A stretch of DNA of 40,550 nt from NCBI GenBank assembly GCA_002069015.1, contig MWBL01000012.1:1-40550 (forward strand). The letters are read 5' to 3'. The translations under genes were made by a program, and so were the position numbers. Origin of the DNA: Firmicutes bacterium ADurb.Bin300. Its GTDB lineage: Bacteria > Bacillota > Clostridia > Oscillospirales > Acutalibacteraceae. Numbering within the stretch: the first letter of the stretch is position 1; every line of letters starts with the position of its first letter. The notes beneath the pieces were generated by a model. It worked only from the letters and a program-made list of their open reading frames with translations. It ran no database searches and had not been told where the DNA came from. Shown one piece after another: positions 7,125-16,082 of the stretch.

Positions 7125-9767
7125 TTAGTCCTTAAGCAAGTCGGCAAGTATCTTCTCGGCAGCGGCAAGAGCCTGTGGGAGCTTCTCGGGGTTTTTGCCT
7201 CCCGCCATGGCACTTTCGGGCTTTCCTCCGCCCGAGCCTTCGGTGATTTTGGCGACCTCGCGCACTAAGATGCCTGCGTGGGCGCCCTTTTTAACGGCGC
7301 TTGCACCGCAGCTGCAAGCAAAGGAAAGCGTTCCCTTGTCCCCATCCTTTGCTCCTATTAAAATAACGGCATCCTCTCCTTTATCCTTAATAGCGTCACA
7401 CACGGCGCGCGCTGCGGAAAAATCCGCTTCTCCGAAATCTGCTACATACAGCTTAACGCCTTTTATTTCCTTAAAGTCGGAGAGAATATCGGCTGATTTT
7501 GCCTTAGCAATTTCACCCTTTAAGGCGGATATTTCTTTTTCGGCACATTTCAAGTCGGATAAAAGCGAGGCGGCTTTTTCTGCAATAATGTCTGAATTAC
7601 CGGCTTTAAGAGCTAAGGCGGTATTATGGATTAAGGATTCCCTGTTTCTTATATACTCCAGCGAATTAAAGCCCGTTAAGCCCTCTATTCTTCTGACTCC
7701 CGCAGCTACGGAGCTTTCCGATACGATTTTGAAAAGCCCTAACTCTCCCGTGTTTTCGGCATGTGTTCCGCCGCAAAGTTCAACGGAAAAATCACCGCAC
7801 CTTACTACTCTTACAGAGCTTGAATACTTTTCGCCGAACAGGGCGAGCGCTCCTGATTTGCGGGCGCTTTCGGCGTCGGTTACCGTTACTGTTACGGGAG
7901 CAGCGGATAAAATATATCGGTTAACCAGATTTTCAACAGAAGAGATTTCTTCATCGGTAAGCGCGTTAAAATGTGAAAAATCAAACCTCATAACTTCGGG
8001 CGACACAAAGGAGCCTGCCTGCGCGACATGAGTTCCCAGAAGCTTGCGTAAGGCCGCCTGCAGCAGATGCGCCGCAGTGTGGTTTCGTCTTGTCGCAAGG
8101 CGCTTTTTGATATTGATTTCACATTTTGCATCGTCGCCAACAGATATTGCTTTTCCCGATACGAGTGTGCCGTGATGAAGCCAAATGCCGTCGGAAGTCT
8201 TGGTAACGGACGTTACCTCAAAAACACACTCGCCTGATTTAATGGTACCCGTATCGCTTGTCTGACCGCCGCTTAACGCATAAAACGGGGTAGTGTCGGT
8301 TATAATGATGCCGTGGTTTTCGGCTGCCAAGCTCCCGGCGAGCTCTCCCTGTGCGATTATCGAGAGTATTTTTGAGCGTGACGTATATTCGGTATAGCCG
8401 ACGAATTGTGTGGGGTCTATGTGTCTTAAATCAAGCTCGGAGGTTTTCCATGCCTCGGTCCCGGCATCCTTGCGAGCGGCTCTTGCGGTCTGCCTTGCAT
8501 TTTCAAGAAGCACGCAAAACTCCGCCTCGTCAACGTACATATTTTTTTCGGCAAGAATTTCTTTCGTCAAATCAAGCGGGAAACCGAAGGTGTCCTGAAG
8601 CTTGAAGGCGTCGGCGCCCGATAAGACGGGACCTGTTGTATTGTCAATCATATCACCCAAAACGCAAAGCCCGCTGTCTATCGTTTTTGAGAAGCTTTCC
8701 TCCTCCAAGGAAATAATCTTTACGATGTAATCCTCTTTTTCAACGAGCTCGGGATAAGCGCCTTTGTTTTCATTGACTACCGTCTTTACAAGCCGGGCTA
8801 AAAAAGGACTGTCAATACCGATAAGCCTGCCGTGTCTTGCGGCTCTCCTGATTAGACGGCGAAGCACATAACCCCGTCCGACGTTGGAGGGGATAACGCC
8901 GTCCGCCGTCATAAAAACGGTGCTCCTTATGTGATCGGTTATTACTCGAAGGGAAACGTCGGTTTTCTCGCTTTTACCATAAGTAACGCCCGCTATAAGG
9001 CACACTTGCTTTATAATATTCTGAATAGTGTCAACCTCAAAGATATTATCCTTTTCCTGTATAACACAAGCGAGTCTTTCAAGGCCCATTCCCGTGTCAA
9101 TATTCGGGTTTTTCAGCCGCGTATAATTGTTGTTGCCGTCATTCTCAAACTGTGTAAAAACAAGATTCCAAACCTCTACATATCTGTCACAATCGCAACC
9201 GATTGTGCAGTCGGGAGAACCGCAACCGTATTTTTCTCCTCTGTCGTAATGAATTTCAGAGCAAGGACCGCACGGACCTGCGCCGTGCTCCCAAAAATTG
9301 TCCTCTCTCCCGAGTCTTACGATGTGGGACGGGGGAATTAAAATTTCTTTAGTCCATATATCGTAAGCCTCGTCGTCCTCGGTAAAGACGCTTACATAGA
9401 GCTTGTCCGTCGGGATTTCAAGAACCCTTGTTAAGTATTCCCAAGCCCAAAAAATAGCCTCGCGTTTAAAATAATCGCCAAAGGAAAAATTGCCGAGCAT
9501 TTCAAAATAAGTGCCGTGACGCGAGGTTTTCCCGACGCGTTCAATGTCGGGTGTACGAATACATTTTTGACACGAAACACACCTCTCCCCCGGAGGAGTC
9601 AGCTCGCCCGTGAAGTACTTTTTTAAAGGCGCCATACCGGCGTTTATAAGTAAAAGGCTTTTGTCATTGTGAGGAATCAGCGAGGCACTCGGAAGCCTTA
9701 AGTGTCCCTTGTCTTCAAAAAAAGCAAGAAAAGATTCGCGTAACTCATTAAGCCCTGTCCACTGCAT
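7125..9767 (-). CDS. alaS: Alanine--tRNA ligase
   Basis: Alanyl-tRNA synthetase charges tRNA-Ala with alanine in the cytosol and removes mischarged Ser or Gly. The 880-residue protein is full length. The class II catalytic domain occupies about the first 440 residues, beginning MQWTGLNELRESFLAFF, with FEMLGNFSFGDYFK as motif 2 region. The editing domain carries the zinc-site motifs HTAAH (near 565) and CGGTH (near 665). The C-terminal DHHA1 domain ends with GGKPESAMAGG. The ATG at 9767 has only a weak ribosome site (GGGA), which is not rare for alaS. A strong promoter lies at 9803-9831. It is the first gene of the minus-strand operon that continues through rlmD. Confidence 0.97.
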   Translation of the reverse strand: MQWTGLNELRESFLAFFEDKGHLRLPSASLIPHNDKSLLLINAGMAPLKKYFTGELTPPGERCVSCQKCIRTPDIERVGKTSRHGTYFEMLGNFSFGDYFKREAIFWAWEYLTRVLEIPTDKLYVSVFTEDDEAYDIWTKEILIPPSHIVRLGREDNFWEHGAGPCGPCSEIHYDRGEKYGCGSPDCTIGCDCDRYVEVWNLVFTQFENDGNNNYTRLKNPNIDTGMGLERLACVIQEKDNIFEVDTIQNIIKQVCLIAGVTYGKSEKTDVSLRVITDHIRSTVFMTADGVIPSNVGRGYVLRRLIRRAARHGRLIGIDSPFLARLVKTVVNENKGAYPELVEKEDYIVKIISLEEESFSKTIDSGLCVLGDMIDNTTGPVLSGADAFKLQDTFGFPLDLTKEILAEKNMYVDEAEFCVLLENARQTARAARKDAGTEAWKTSELDLRHIDPTQFVGYTEYTSRSKILSIIAQGELAGSLAAENHGIIITDTTPFYALSGGQTSDTGTIKSGECVFEVTSVTKTSDGIWLHHGTLVSGKAISVGDDAKCEINIKKRLATRRNHTAAHLLQAALRKLLGTHVAQAGSFVSPEVMRFDFSHFNALTDEEISSVENLVNRYILSAAPVTVTVTDAESARKSGALALFGEKYSSSVRVVRCGDFSVELCGGTHAENTGELGLFKIVSESSVAAGVRRIEGLTGFNSLEYIRNRESLIHNTALALKAGNSDIIAEKAASLLSDLKCAEKEISALKGEIAKAKSADILSDFKEIKGVKLYVADFGEADFSAARAVCDAIKDKGEDAVILIGAKDGDKGTLSFACSCGASAVKKGAHAGILVREVAKITEGSGGGKPESAMAGGKNPEKLPQALAAAEKILADLLKD

Positions 9768-9802
9768 ATACTATCAATCCCAACATACTGAAAATATAAA
9801 AA

Positions 9803-9831
9803 AGTATACAACACGAATGGCTAAAAGTCAA
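9803..9831 (-). promoter_or_regulatory. Sigma-A promoter of the alaS operon
   Basis: On the minus strand TTGACT (9826-9831) is separated by 17 bases from TATACT (9803-9808). The leader to the alaS ATG at 9767 would be only about 30 bases. That is too short for a T-box or other riboswitch. Confidence 0.7.
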
Positions 9832-9909
9832 CAAGCGAGACCGCTGTGTCACGCTCTTTTCTGTTATTGGAATAAACACGCTTTCAGGCACAAAAGCTTT
9901 GGGACTACC

Positions 9910-10347
9910 TTATTTCTGCCACTTAAACAGGAGTATTCCGGCTATGCAAAGAGCGACTCCCATGAGCCTTTTAGCCTCAAAGTCAACTCTTTCAACGCCG
10001 AACAAACCGAACACCTCTATAAGATAAGCTGCGGCAATTTGGGAGACAACAATAATCATTACCGCCTGCGCAGGACCTAAGGAGGATATGCTGCGTATGA
10101 CAGAATACGTAATGGCAGCACCGATAACCCCGCCAAGGAGCATATATTTATTGTCTATATGGAGCAGCTGACCGAACGACCCCTTAAAACCCGTCAGGCA
10201 CCACGCCCCAAAGCATACGGCTAAGGCGGTCAACTGTACAAACGAGGCGGAAACCCAAATTGAGCTCTGCTTTGTGACTCCCTCGTTGAAAACTCCCTGA
10301 ATACTCATCAGGGCTCCCGAAATAATTGCAATAACAGCACCGATCAT
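9910..10347 (-). CDS. DMT family transporter, DUF606/YdcZ type
   Basis: A 145-residue membrane protein with about five hydrophobic helices, matching the small DUF606 (YdcZ) half-type transporters of the drug/metabolite superfamily. Typical sequence includes IGAVIAIISGALMSIQG at the N-terminus and ITYSVIRSISSLGPAQAV in the middle. The ATG at 10347 follows AAAAGGAG at seven bases, so it is preferred over a TTG seven codons upstream. Family members often come in pairs that may work as heterodimers; here only one copy is seen. The substrate is unknown. It is downstream of ychF on the same strand but appears to have its own promoter at 10389-10417. Confidence 0.85.
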   Translation of the reverse strand: MIGAVIAIISGALMSIQGVFNEGVTKQSSIWVSASFVQLTALAVCFGAWCLTGFKGSFGQLLHIDNKYMLLGGVIGAAITYSVIRSISSLGPAQAVMIIVVSQIAAAYLIEVFGLFGVERVDFEAKRLMGVALCIAGILLFKWQK

Positions 10348-10388
10348 AAAAAAACTCCTTTTCATCAATTGTTACCTGAAAAAAAACA

Positions 10389-10417
10389 AATATGATATAA
10401 GGAGTCCTTATTGTTAA
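10389..10417 (-). promoter_or_regulatory. Probable promoter of the DUF606 gene with a 15-bp palindrome in the spacer
   Basis: On the minus strand TTAACA (10412-10417) and CATATT (10389-10394) are 17 bases apart. The spacer contains the palindrome ATAAGGA-C-TCCTTAT (10397-10411). The palindrome could also be a weak hairpin ending the ychF transcript, since a T-run follows about nine bases later on the minus strand. Confidence 0.45.
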
Positions 10418-10428
10418 ATTACTTGAAA

Positions 10429-11523
10429 TTATACGTTAAATCTGAATAGCACGACATCGCCGTCACGCAAAACGTATTCCTTGCCTTCAAGGCGTACAAG
10501 ACCTTTTTCTTTTGCCGCTGCCATTGAACCGCATTCCATAAGCGCGTCAAACGAAATTACCTCTGCCCGAATAAACCCGCGTTCAAGGTCCGAGTGGATC
10601 TTTCCTGCCGCCTGCGGCGCTTTTGTGCCTTTTTTTATGGTCCAAGCCCGAACCTCGGGGCGCCCCGCCGTTAAAAAAGACATAAGGCCTAACAGGTCAT
10701 AGCTGCGCTCAATAAGTAAATCGAGTCCGCCCGAGGTTACACCGAGATCGGACAAAAACATTTCCTTTTCATCCTGCTCAAGACCCGATATCTGCGCCTC
10801 AAGCTCCGCACAAATCGGAAAAACCTCGCTTCCCTCTGCCTTCGAATATTCGCAAACGGCAAGGTATTTCGAATTTTTATCAATACCGTTTGCGAAATCC
10901 TCTTCACCCATATTACAAACGTAAATTACAGGCTTTGTTGTCAATAGTGAGACAGTATCCAGTATTTCCTTTTCTTCAGGCGTGGTTTCAAGAGCCCTTG
11001 CGCAGATTCCGTCGTTCAATGATGAAAAAACCCTTTCAAGGAAATTAAGCTCGACGCCGAGCGACCTGTCGCCCTTCATAGCCTTTTGAGTGCGCTCGAT
11101 TCTGCGGGAAAGCACCTGTGCATCAGCCATAATAAGCTCGAGATTAACCGTTTCAATATCGCGCACCGGGTCAATACTGCCGTCAACATGAATAATACTG
11201 TCGCTTTCAAAGCACCTTACCACATGAACAATTGCGTCAACCTCGCGTATATGTGAAAGGAACCTGTTTCCGAGTCCCTCGCCTCTTGACGAGCCGCTGA
11301 CAAGCCCTGGTATATCGACAAATTCCATAGTAGCCGGAGTGATCTTAAGGGGCGAATGCATTTGGGCAAGACTGTCAAGTCGCTTATCCGGAACGTTTAC
11401 TATACCGACATTCGGCTCAACGGTGCTGAAGGCGTAGCTTTTTGCCTCAGCACCGGCGTTCGTCAGTGCATTGAAAAGCGTACTCTTACCGACATTCGGA
11501 AGACCGACAATCCCGAGTTTCAT
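10429..11523 (-). CDS. ychF: Redox-regulated ribosome-associated P-loop ATPase YchF/Ola1
   Basis: YchF is a universally conserved ribosome-binding ATPase of the Obg family. The P-loop GLPNVGKS is near residue 5 and the DIPGLV (G3) motif near residue 65. The nucleotide-specificity segment reads VCNMGEED rather than NKxD, which is normal for this ATP-using family. The C-terminal TGS domain ends in [16 protein letters not shown] chose the ATG at 11523, giving 364 residues beginning [14 protein letters not shown], which is the standard start and length; a TTG three codons upstream would sit almost on the AAAGGA ribosome site. The promoter is at 11566-11594 and is divergent from proB. Confidence 0.96.
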   Translation of the reverse strand: MKLGIVGLPNVGKSTLFNALTNAGAEAKSYAFSTVEPNVGIVNVPDKRLDSLAQMHSPLKITPATMEFVDIPGLVSGSSRGEGLGNRFLSHIREVDAIVHVVRCFESDSIIHVDGSIDPVRDIETVNLELIMADAQVLSRRIERTQKAMKGDRSLGVELNFLERVFSSLNDGICARALETTPEEKEILDTVSLLTTKPVIYVCNMGEEDFANGIDKNSKYLAVCEYSKAEGSEVFPICAELEAQISGLEQDEKEMFLSDLGVTSGGLDLLIERSYDLLGLMSFLTAGRPEVRAWTIKKGTKAPQAAGKIHSDLERGFIRAEVISFDALMECGSMAAAKEKGLVRLEGKEYVLRDGDVVLFRFNV

Positions 11524-11565
11524 AGTAATCAATCCTTTTTTAGTTAGTCGTTGATTAACGGGAAT

Positions 11566-11594
11566 ATCCTAACATATACAAAATTGCATGTCAA
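11566..11594 (-). promoter_or_regulatory. Sigma-A promoter of ychF
   Basis: On the minus strand TTGACA (11589-11594) is 17 bases from TAGGAT (11566-11571). It is back to back with the proB promoter, 36 bases away. Confidence 0.6.
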
Positions 11595-11630
11595 TCATTC
11601 GGCATTTCGATACAAACGGAATATGACTGC

Positions 11631-11659
11631 TTGATTTTTTTATTCACCGACTGTATAAT
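11631..11659 (+). promoter_or_regulatory. Sigma-A promoter of proBA
   Basis: TTGATT (11631-11636) and a perfect TATAAT (11654-11659) are separated by 17 bases. The transcript leader before the proB ATG at 11702 would be about 36 bases, which leaves no room for a T-box. Confidence 0.75.
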
Positions 11660-11701
11660 CAAAGGTAATCTAAAATCCGTTTTGAAAGGATTAGCTTATA
11701 T

Positions 11702-12484
11702 ATGATTTGCCTTAAGGGAATGAAACGCGTCGTCATAAAGGTAGGGACCTCCACACTGACTTACGAAACAGGGAAAACAAACTTAAAAAGAATGCGTGAG
11801 CTTGTCCGCACTATATGTGATTTTTCAAATTTCGGACTGGAAATTGCACTTGTCACCTCCGGGGCTATAGGAGTGGGTGTCGGAAGGTTAGGCTTAGCGG
11901 AAAAACCGCAGGATACGCCGTCGCGGCAGGCAGCCGCTTGCATCGGTCAGTGCGAGCTGATGTTTATGTATGACAAATTCTTTCAGGAGTACGGGAGCAC
12001 GGTAGGTCAGCTCTTAATAACGAAGAGTGATATTGAGGATAAAGAACGCAGGGAAAATCTTATAAATACCTTTAAAAAGATTTTTGAGTTCGGCGCCATC
12101 CCCATCATAAACGAAAATGACTCTGTCGCGGTAGAGGAGATAGTATACGGAGATAACGACAATCTCTCGGCACACGTTGCAAGACTAATCGGGGCGGATT
12201 TACTTATAATACTTACCGATACGGACGGGTTGTTCGATAAAAACCCCCATATTGACAGCGATGCCGTATTAATTCCCGTAGTAGATAAAATCGACGAGCA
12301 TATTTTTGAAATAGCCGGCGGCACGGAAAGCTCATGCGGAACAGGCGGTATGCTCACGAAAATTCAAGCCGCAAAGCTTGCGGGAGAGGGAAAAATTCCA
12401 ACGGTGATAATGAACGGCGAGAATCCCGAAGAGATGTACAAACTCCTAAGCGGCAGGCAGGTAGGGACTCTATTTACGGTTTAA
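11702..12484 (+). CDS. proB: Glutamate 5-kinase, without PUA domain
   Basis: ProB phosphorylates glutamate to gamma-glutamyl phosphate, the first step of proline synthesis. The 260-residue protein is one amino-acid-kinase domain. It shows KVGTSTL near residue 12, the LVTSGAIGVGVGRL glycine motif near 57, NENDSV near 138 and GTGGMLTKIQAAKLA near 217. It lacks the C-terminal PUA domain present in the longer enterobacterial enzyme; the short form is known in Bacillota. Feedback-control residues cannot be assigned by eye. The ATG has an AAAGGA ribosome site a few bases further upstream than usual. proA follows 10 bases after the stop, so the two form an operon and probably the usual enzyme pair. 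No proC is seen in the window. Confidence 0.95.
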   Translation: MICLKGMKRVVIKVGTSTLTYETGKTNLKRMRELVRTICDFSNFGLEIALVTSGAIGVGVGRLGLAEKPQDTPSRQAAACIGQCELMFMYDKFFQEYGSTVGQLLITKSDIEDKERRENLINTFKKIFEFGAIPIINENDSVAVEEIVYGDNDNLSAHVARLIGADLLIILTDTDGLFDKNPHIDSDAVLIPVVDKIDEHIFEIAGGTESSCGTGGMLTKIQAAKLAGEGKIPTVIMNGENPEEMYKLLSGRQVGTLFTV

Positions 12485-12494
12485 GGAGGCTAAT

Positions 12495-13736
12495 ATGGAC
12501 CTTAATGAAATCGGGTTAAAGGTCAATAAAGCAAAGGCTGTTTTGTCTGTGGCGCCAACGGCCGTCAAGAACACGGCTCTTGAATTCATAGCCGATGCGC
12601 TTTCTGGCAATTGCGCTTATATTATATCGGAGAATAAGAAGGATTTAGAGACCGCAAGGAAAAACGGTATGTCCGACTCCTTGCTGGACAGACTCGCCTT
12701 GAATGAAAACAGAATAGAAGACATGTCAAAGGGTGCCCGTGAGATTGCCTCGGCGCAGGACCCGGTAGGCAAGGTGCTTTCGGGCAACTTGCGCCCCAAC
12801 GGTCTGAGGATTGAAAAAGTCTCCGCGCCGCTTGGAGTAATAGCGGTTATATATGAGGCACGGCCTAATGTCACTGCGGATGCCGCCGCACTCTGCCTTA
12901 AATCGGGCAATTCGGTAATCTTAAGAGGCGGCAAGGAGGCAATAAACTCAAACAGGGCAATAGTCAAGGTGATGAGAGAGGCGGTACAAGAAGCGGGACT
13001 GCCCGCCGACGTCATAGGCTTTGTTGAGGATACCTCAAGGGAAAGCGCAGCAAAGCTGATGCGCCTTAACGAATATGTCGACGTACTTATTCCTCGAGGA
13101 GGAGCAGGACTTATAAGGTCATGCGTAGAAAACGCAACCGTTCCTGTAATAGAAACGGGTACGGGCAACTGTCATATTTACGTTGACGAAAGCGCCGATA
13201 TTGATATGGCGGTAAAAATCACGGTAAATGCCAAAACCACCCGTGTTTCGGTATGTAACTCATGCGAGAGCCTTATAATCCACGAAAAAATCCTGAAAAA
13301 AGCGCTTCCCCCGATTGCAAGAGCGCTAAGAGAAAAAAATGTTGAAATCCGCTGTGACGAAAAAGCTTTAGAGGTACTGCCCGACGCCAAGAAGGCGACC
13401 CGGGAGGATTTTTATACGGAGTACCTTGATTATATTATTTCCGTTAAGACAGTATCCTGCACAGACGAAGCTGTTTCTCATATTAACGAATGCGGCACAA
13501 AGCACAGCGACGCTATTATAACAAAAAGTCTTTTTGATGCGCAGAAATTTACAAGAGCCGTAGATTCGGCGGCTGTATATGTAAATGCGAGCACCCGATT
13601 TACGGATGGCGGGGAATTCGGTTTCGGAGCGGAAATCGGTATATCCACACAGAAGCTTCACGCAAGAGGCCCTTTGGGACTTGAGGAGCTTACCTCGGCA
13701 AAATATGTTGTTTACGGTGAAGGACAGATAAGGTAA
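12495..13736 (+). CDS. proA: Glutamate-5-semialdehyde dehydrogenase (gamma-glutamyl phosphate reductase)
   Basis: ProA reduces gamma-glutamyl phosphate to glutamate-5-semialdehyde with NADPH, the second step of proline synthesis. The 413-residue protein is a complete aldehyde-dehydrogenase-fold enzyme. It has the family signature PLGVIAVIYEARPNVTADAA near residue 110, ILRGGKEAINSN near 142, and the catalytic cysteine in the VSVCNSCESL region near 250. The C-terminus contains TRFTDGGEFGFGAEIGIST and ends in a normal position. The start ATG at 12495 follows AAGGAGG, close to the end of proB. The stop lies inside a short tandem AAGGT repeat, which may also supply the ribosome site region of the next gene. 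Confidence 0.96.
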   Translation: MDLNEIGLKVNKAKAVLSVAPTAVKNTALEFIADALSGNCAYIISENKKDLETARKNGMSDSLLDRLALNENRIEDMSKGAREIASAQDPVGKVLSGNLRPNGLRIEKVSAPLGVIAVIYEARPNVTADAAALCLKSGNSVILRGGKEAINSNRAIVKVMREAVQEAGLPADVIGFVEDTSRESAAKLMRLNEYVDVLIPRGGAGLIRSCVENATVPVIETGTGNCHIYVDESADIDMAVKITVNAKTTRVSVCNSCESLIIHEKILKKALPPIARALREKNVEIRCDEKALEVLPDAKKATREDFYTEYLDYIISVKTVSCTDEAVSHINECGTKHSDAIITKSLFDAQKFTRAVDSAAVYVNASTRFTDGGEFGFGAEIGISTQKLHARGPLGLEELTSAKYVVYGEGQIR

Positions 13737-13746
13737 GGTAAGGTAA
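13730..13746 (+). repeat. Tandem AAGGT pentamer (three copies) at the proA stop
   Basis: AAGGT is repeated three times from 13730 and then continues as AAAAGGG. The repeat spans the proA TAA at 13734-13736. Loss or gain of units would shift the distance to the GTG start at 13761. It is short and may be chance. Confidence 0.5.
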
Positions 13747-13760
13747 AAGGGCGGAGATTA

Positions 13761-15023
13761 GTGAAAAGGTATGATTTGGTTGTAATAGGCGGCGGTTTAG
13801 CGGGAGTCGCGGCGGCGGTGGCGGCATCAAGACAGGGGCTTAAGACACTGCTTGCGGAAAGCATGGGCTGTTTAGGCGGAGCATTATCAAACAACTATGT
13901 TTATCCTTTTATGCCTTATTGGACATATGAGCAAATAGAGGGAGAAAAGAAAAAACGCTTTTTATCGAGAGGCATTTTTGAGGAGATAGGTGAAATATAT
14001 CTTGAGCTGGTGCCGGGCGGCAGCTATAAACAGTTTAATACCGAGTTTATTAAAATTGTCTTAGACCGCTTAGTCACAAGGGAAGGAATTGAAATCCTGT
14101 TCAATTCTACGCTTTGCGGTGTCAATCGAGACGGTGAAAAGCTAAAATCCGTTGACTTGGCAGGGAAAAACGGGGTAATGAGCGTTGAGGCAGACTTCTT
14201 TATTGACTGCACGGGCGACGCCGACCTAGCGTTTATGTGCGGATGTCCGTTTCGCGTGGGCAGAAAAGAGGATTCGCTTTGTCAGCCTATGACTCTTTGC
14301 TTTAGAGTTGTTAATGTCGATACCGAACGCTTTATTCTTGAGAAACCGAAAATTCAGGAGCTTTATAAGAAATATCAGGCGGCGGGAAGGATAAAAAACC
14401 CGCGTGAAAACATATTGGCATTCACGGGGCTTGGGGACGGAATAATCCATTTTAATTCCACAAGGGTGGTAAAGCACAATCCTGTTGATGCCTTCGAGCT
14501 TTCAAAAGCGGAAATCCTCGCCCGCGAGCAAATGGCGGAGCTGTTTTTCTTTTTGAAAGAGAATTTTGAGAGCTTCAAGAACAGTATTCTGCTTACGAGT
14601 TCGGTAAAAATAGGTGTCAGGGAAAGCAGAATGATTGACGGCTTGCATGTTCTAACACAGGAAGAGCTGAAAAGCTGTACCATTTTTCCGGATGCCGTTG
14701 CGGCAGGAAATTATGACATAGACATTCATAATCCCGAGGGTTCGGGGACGAGTCATTACTATTTTGAGGACGGGCAATACTATACAATACCCTTTCGCTC
14801 GCTGGTCCCTAAAGGAATAGACAATCTTTGTGTGGCAGGCAGGTGCATTTCGGTTACGCATGAGGCGCAAGCGTCGATAAGAATTATGCCTATTTGCTGT
14901 ACGCTTGGTGAGGCGGCGGGAGTCGCGGCGGCAGTGGCGGTAAAGAGCAAAAGGGCTGTATACAAGGTCGATACAGATGAAATACGCAGAATTCTTAAGG
15001 AGAACAACGCGGTTATCGATTGA
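13761..15023 (+). CDS. FAD-dependent oxidoreductase (FAD_oxidored / PF12831-like)
   Basis: A 420-residue flavoprotein. The N-terminal dinucleotide-binding motif VIGGGLAGVAAAVAASRQG (residues 7-25) is followed by an acidic end of beta-2 (LLAES). The family-typical GCLGGALSNNYVYP follows, with a second FAD motif FIDCTGDADLAFMCG near 150. The C-terminal block NLCVAGRCISVTHEAQASIR and GEAAGVAAAVAV is characteristic of the FAD_oxidored family. There is no signal peptide, so it is cytosolic. GTG at 13761 is the start; the nearby GGGCGGAG serves as ribosome site. It lies 24 bases after proA and is probably cotranscribed, but the substrate is unknown. A link to proline metabolism is possible only by position; family members are diverse. 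Confidence 0.85.
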   Translation: MKRYDLVVIGGGLAGVAAAVAASRQGLKTLLAESMGCLGGALSNNYVYPFMPYWTYEQIEGEKKKRFLSRGIFEEIGEIYLELVPGGSYKQFNTEFIKIVLDRLVTREGIEILFNSTLCGVNRDGEKLKSVDLAGKNGVMSVEADFFIDCTGDADLAFMCGCPFRVGRKEDSLCQPMTLCFRVVNVDTERFILEKPKIQELYKKYQAAGRIKNPRENILAFTGLGDGIIHFNSTRVVKHNPVDAFELSKAEILAREQMAELFFFLKENFESFKNSILLTSSVKIGVRESRMIDGLHVLTQEELKSCTIFPDAVAAGNYDIDIHNPEGSGTSHYYFEDGQYYTIPFRSLVPKGIDNLCVAGRCISVTHEAQASIRIMPICCTLGEAAGVAAAVAVKSKRAVYKVDTDEIRRILKENNAVID

Positions 15024-15042
15024 TTTAATCGGGAGGGCAATA

Positions 15043-15795
15043 ATGAACGATAATGATTTCACGAATTTTGAGGAAAACGGCGCCGAAAAGCACGAGCAAG
15101 AATCCGAGGACCTGATTAAGGGGCGTCCAAGACGCAAAAAAAGACGGCCGTGGGCATTTCCGCTTGGCGTTTTCATGCTGATTTTATCCCTCATAGGACT
15201 TATAACGATAATCTCCTCTTTGGTTGGGTTTATCAGAGAAAAAACAGACGGCTCCGAGGAAATAGCATACTATAATTCCTATCTTACCTGGATAGTCGCA
15301 AATGACCCCGATTCTTTCGACGATATTTCAAAGGCTAACAAGACTCAGCTTCTTGACATATCTATCCTTACGCTTTTATATGACGAGCTTAACACCCGGC
15401 AGTATGAGCTTATCGAGGAGGGACTTGCAGTTCCCGCAAAGGATGTACAGGAGTACTTTCAAAAGCTTTTCGGAACGGAGCTTGAAATCGAGCATAAAAC
15501 CGTTTCGGGGCTTGGCTACACCTTCTCCTATGACCCGAACAACGATATGTATTATATTCCTCTTACGGGCGTTACGCCTCCGTTTACGCCGAGAGTCGTA
15601 AAGGTAGATAAGACGAGGGAAACGGTTGTAATAACAGTCGGGTATATAGGAACAGATAAACTTTCGGTCCTACCCGACGGTTCCGTTTCGGGCGCACAGC
15701 CCGATAAATATATGAAAATAACGCTCAGAAAATCCGGCGGGGAATACAGGGTTTATTCTATTCAGGCGGCAAACCCGCTTGAAACGGGAAGCTGA
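15043..15795 (+). CDS. Single-pass membrane protein of unknown function
   Basis: I do not recognise this 250-residue protein. Residues 1-40 are polar and charged, with an RPRRKKRR cluster near 29-36. One strongly hydrophobic helix follows (about 40-66), and then a soluble domain of about 185 residues predicted to face outside. That topology follows from positive charges before the helix (positive-inside rule). The C-terminal part is rich in beta-like stretches such as TVVITVGYIG. The start at 15043 is chosen because GGGAGGG lies five bases upstream; an in-frame ATG at 14977 lies inside the preceding gene and lacks a site. The gap to the FAD oxidoreductase is 19 bases, so they are likely one operon. 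Confidence 0.8.
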   Translation: MNDNDFTNFEENGAEKHEQESEDLIKGRPRRKKRRPWAFPLGVFMLILSLIGLITIISSLVGFIREKTDGSEEIAYYNSYLTWIVANDPDSFDDISKANKTQLLDISILTLLYDELNTRQYELIEEGLAVPAKDVQEYFQKLFGTELEIEHKTVSGLGYTFSYDPNNDMYYIPLTGVTPPFTPRVVKVDKTRETVVITVGYIGTDKLSVLPDGSVSGAQPDKYMKITLRKSGGEYRVYSIQAANPLETGS

Positions 15796-15816
15796 CGGTA
15801 TGAAAGGAATAACAGA

Positions 15817-15840
15817 TTAGAGCGTGTTGCCACGCTCTAA
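15817..15840 (+). terminator. Perfect 10-bp stem-loop after the membrane-protein gene (no T-tract)
   Basis: TTAGAGCGTG (15817-15826) and CACGCTCTAA (15831-15840) pair perfectly around a TTGC loop. It lies 21 bases after the stop of the membrane-protein gene. There is no uridine run, so it may be a transcript-stabilising hairpin rather than an intrinsic terminator. Confidence 0.45.
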
Positions 15841-15860
15841 GTGCAACAGACCGTATTAAA

Positions 15861-15983
15861 ATGAAACCAACTAAAACAGTATTGATCGTTACACATAGTG
15901 AGAGGATTGCCTCACACTGTAAAAAGCAGATAAATATAGAAGATAGAAGACGGCGTTTTATCTGTCGCCGTTCAACCGTTTGA
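15861..15983 (+). pseudogene. Possible remnant of an ABC transporter ATPase C-terminus
   Basis: A 40-codon frame starting MKPTKTVLIVTHSERIASHC and ending at TGA 15981-15983. The part KTVLIVTHSERIASHC followed by an INIEDRR-like segment resembles the H-loop region and following strand of MacB/lantibiotic-type ABC ATPases (pattern TVxxVTHxxxIAxxCxxxxxIxDG). No Walker A, Walker B or signature motif precedes it, because the frame is closed by a stop at 15810-15812. There is no clear ribosome site. I therefore read it as a decayed fragment rather than a working small gene. The similarity is judged by eye and could be chance. Confidence 0.35.
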
Positions 15984-16082
15984 TATGATGTGTATGTTTA
16001 AAATATAATTTATGCTTTACAAAACAAGCTTATATACAGAATGCACTTTATATTTTATTAAATCAAATGAACATAAAATAAC

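Noticed and set aside
7195-8031. 278-codon plus-strand frame within alaS
   Set aside because: It is antisense to the unambiguous alaS coding sequence and has an alanine/serine/proline-rich shadow composition.
9768-9831. T-box leader for alaS
   Set aside because: The predicted leader is only about 30 bases and holds no stem-loop or T-box motif.
12617-13168. 183-codon minus-strand frame within proA
   Set aside because: It is a shadow of the complete proA; no ribosome site and low-complexity composition.
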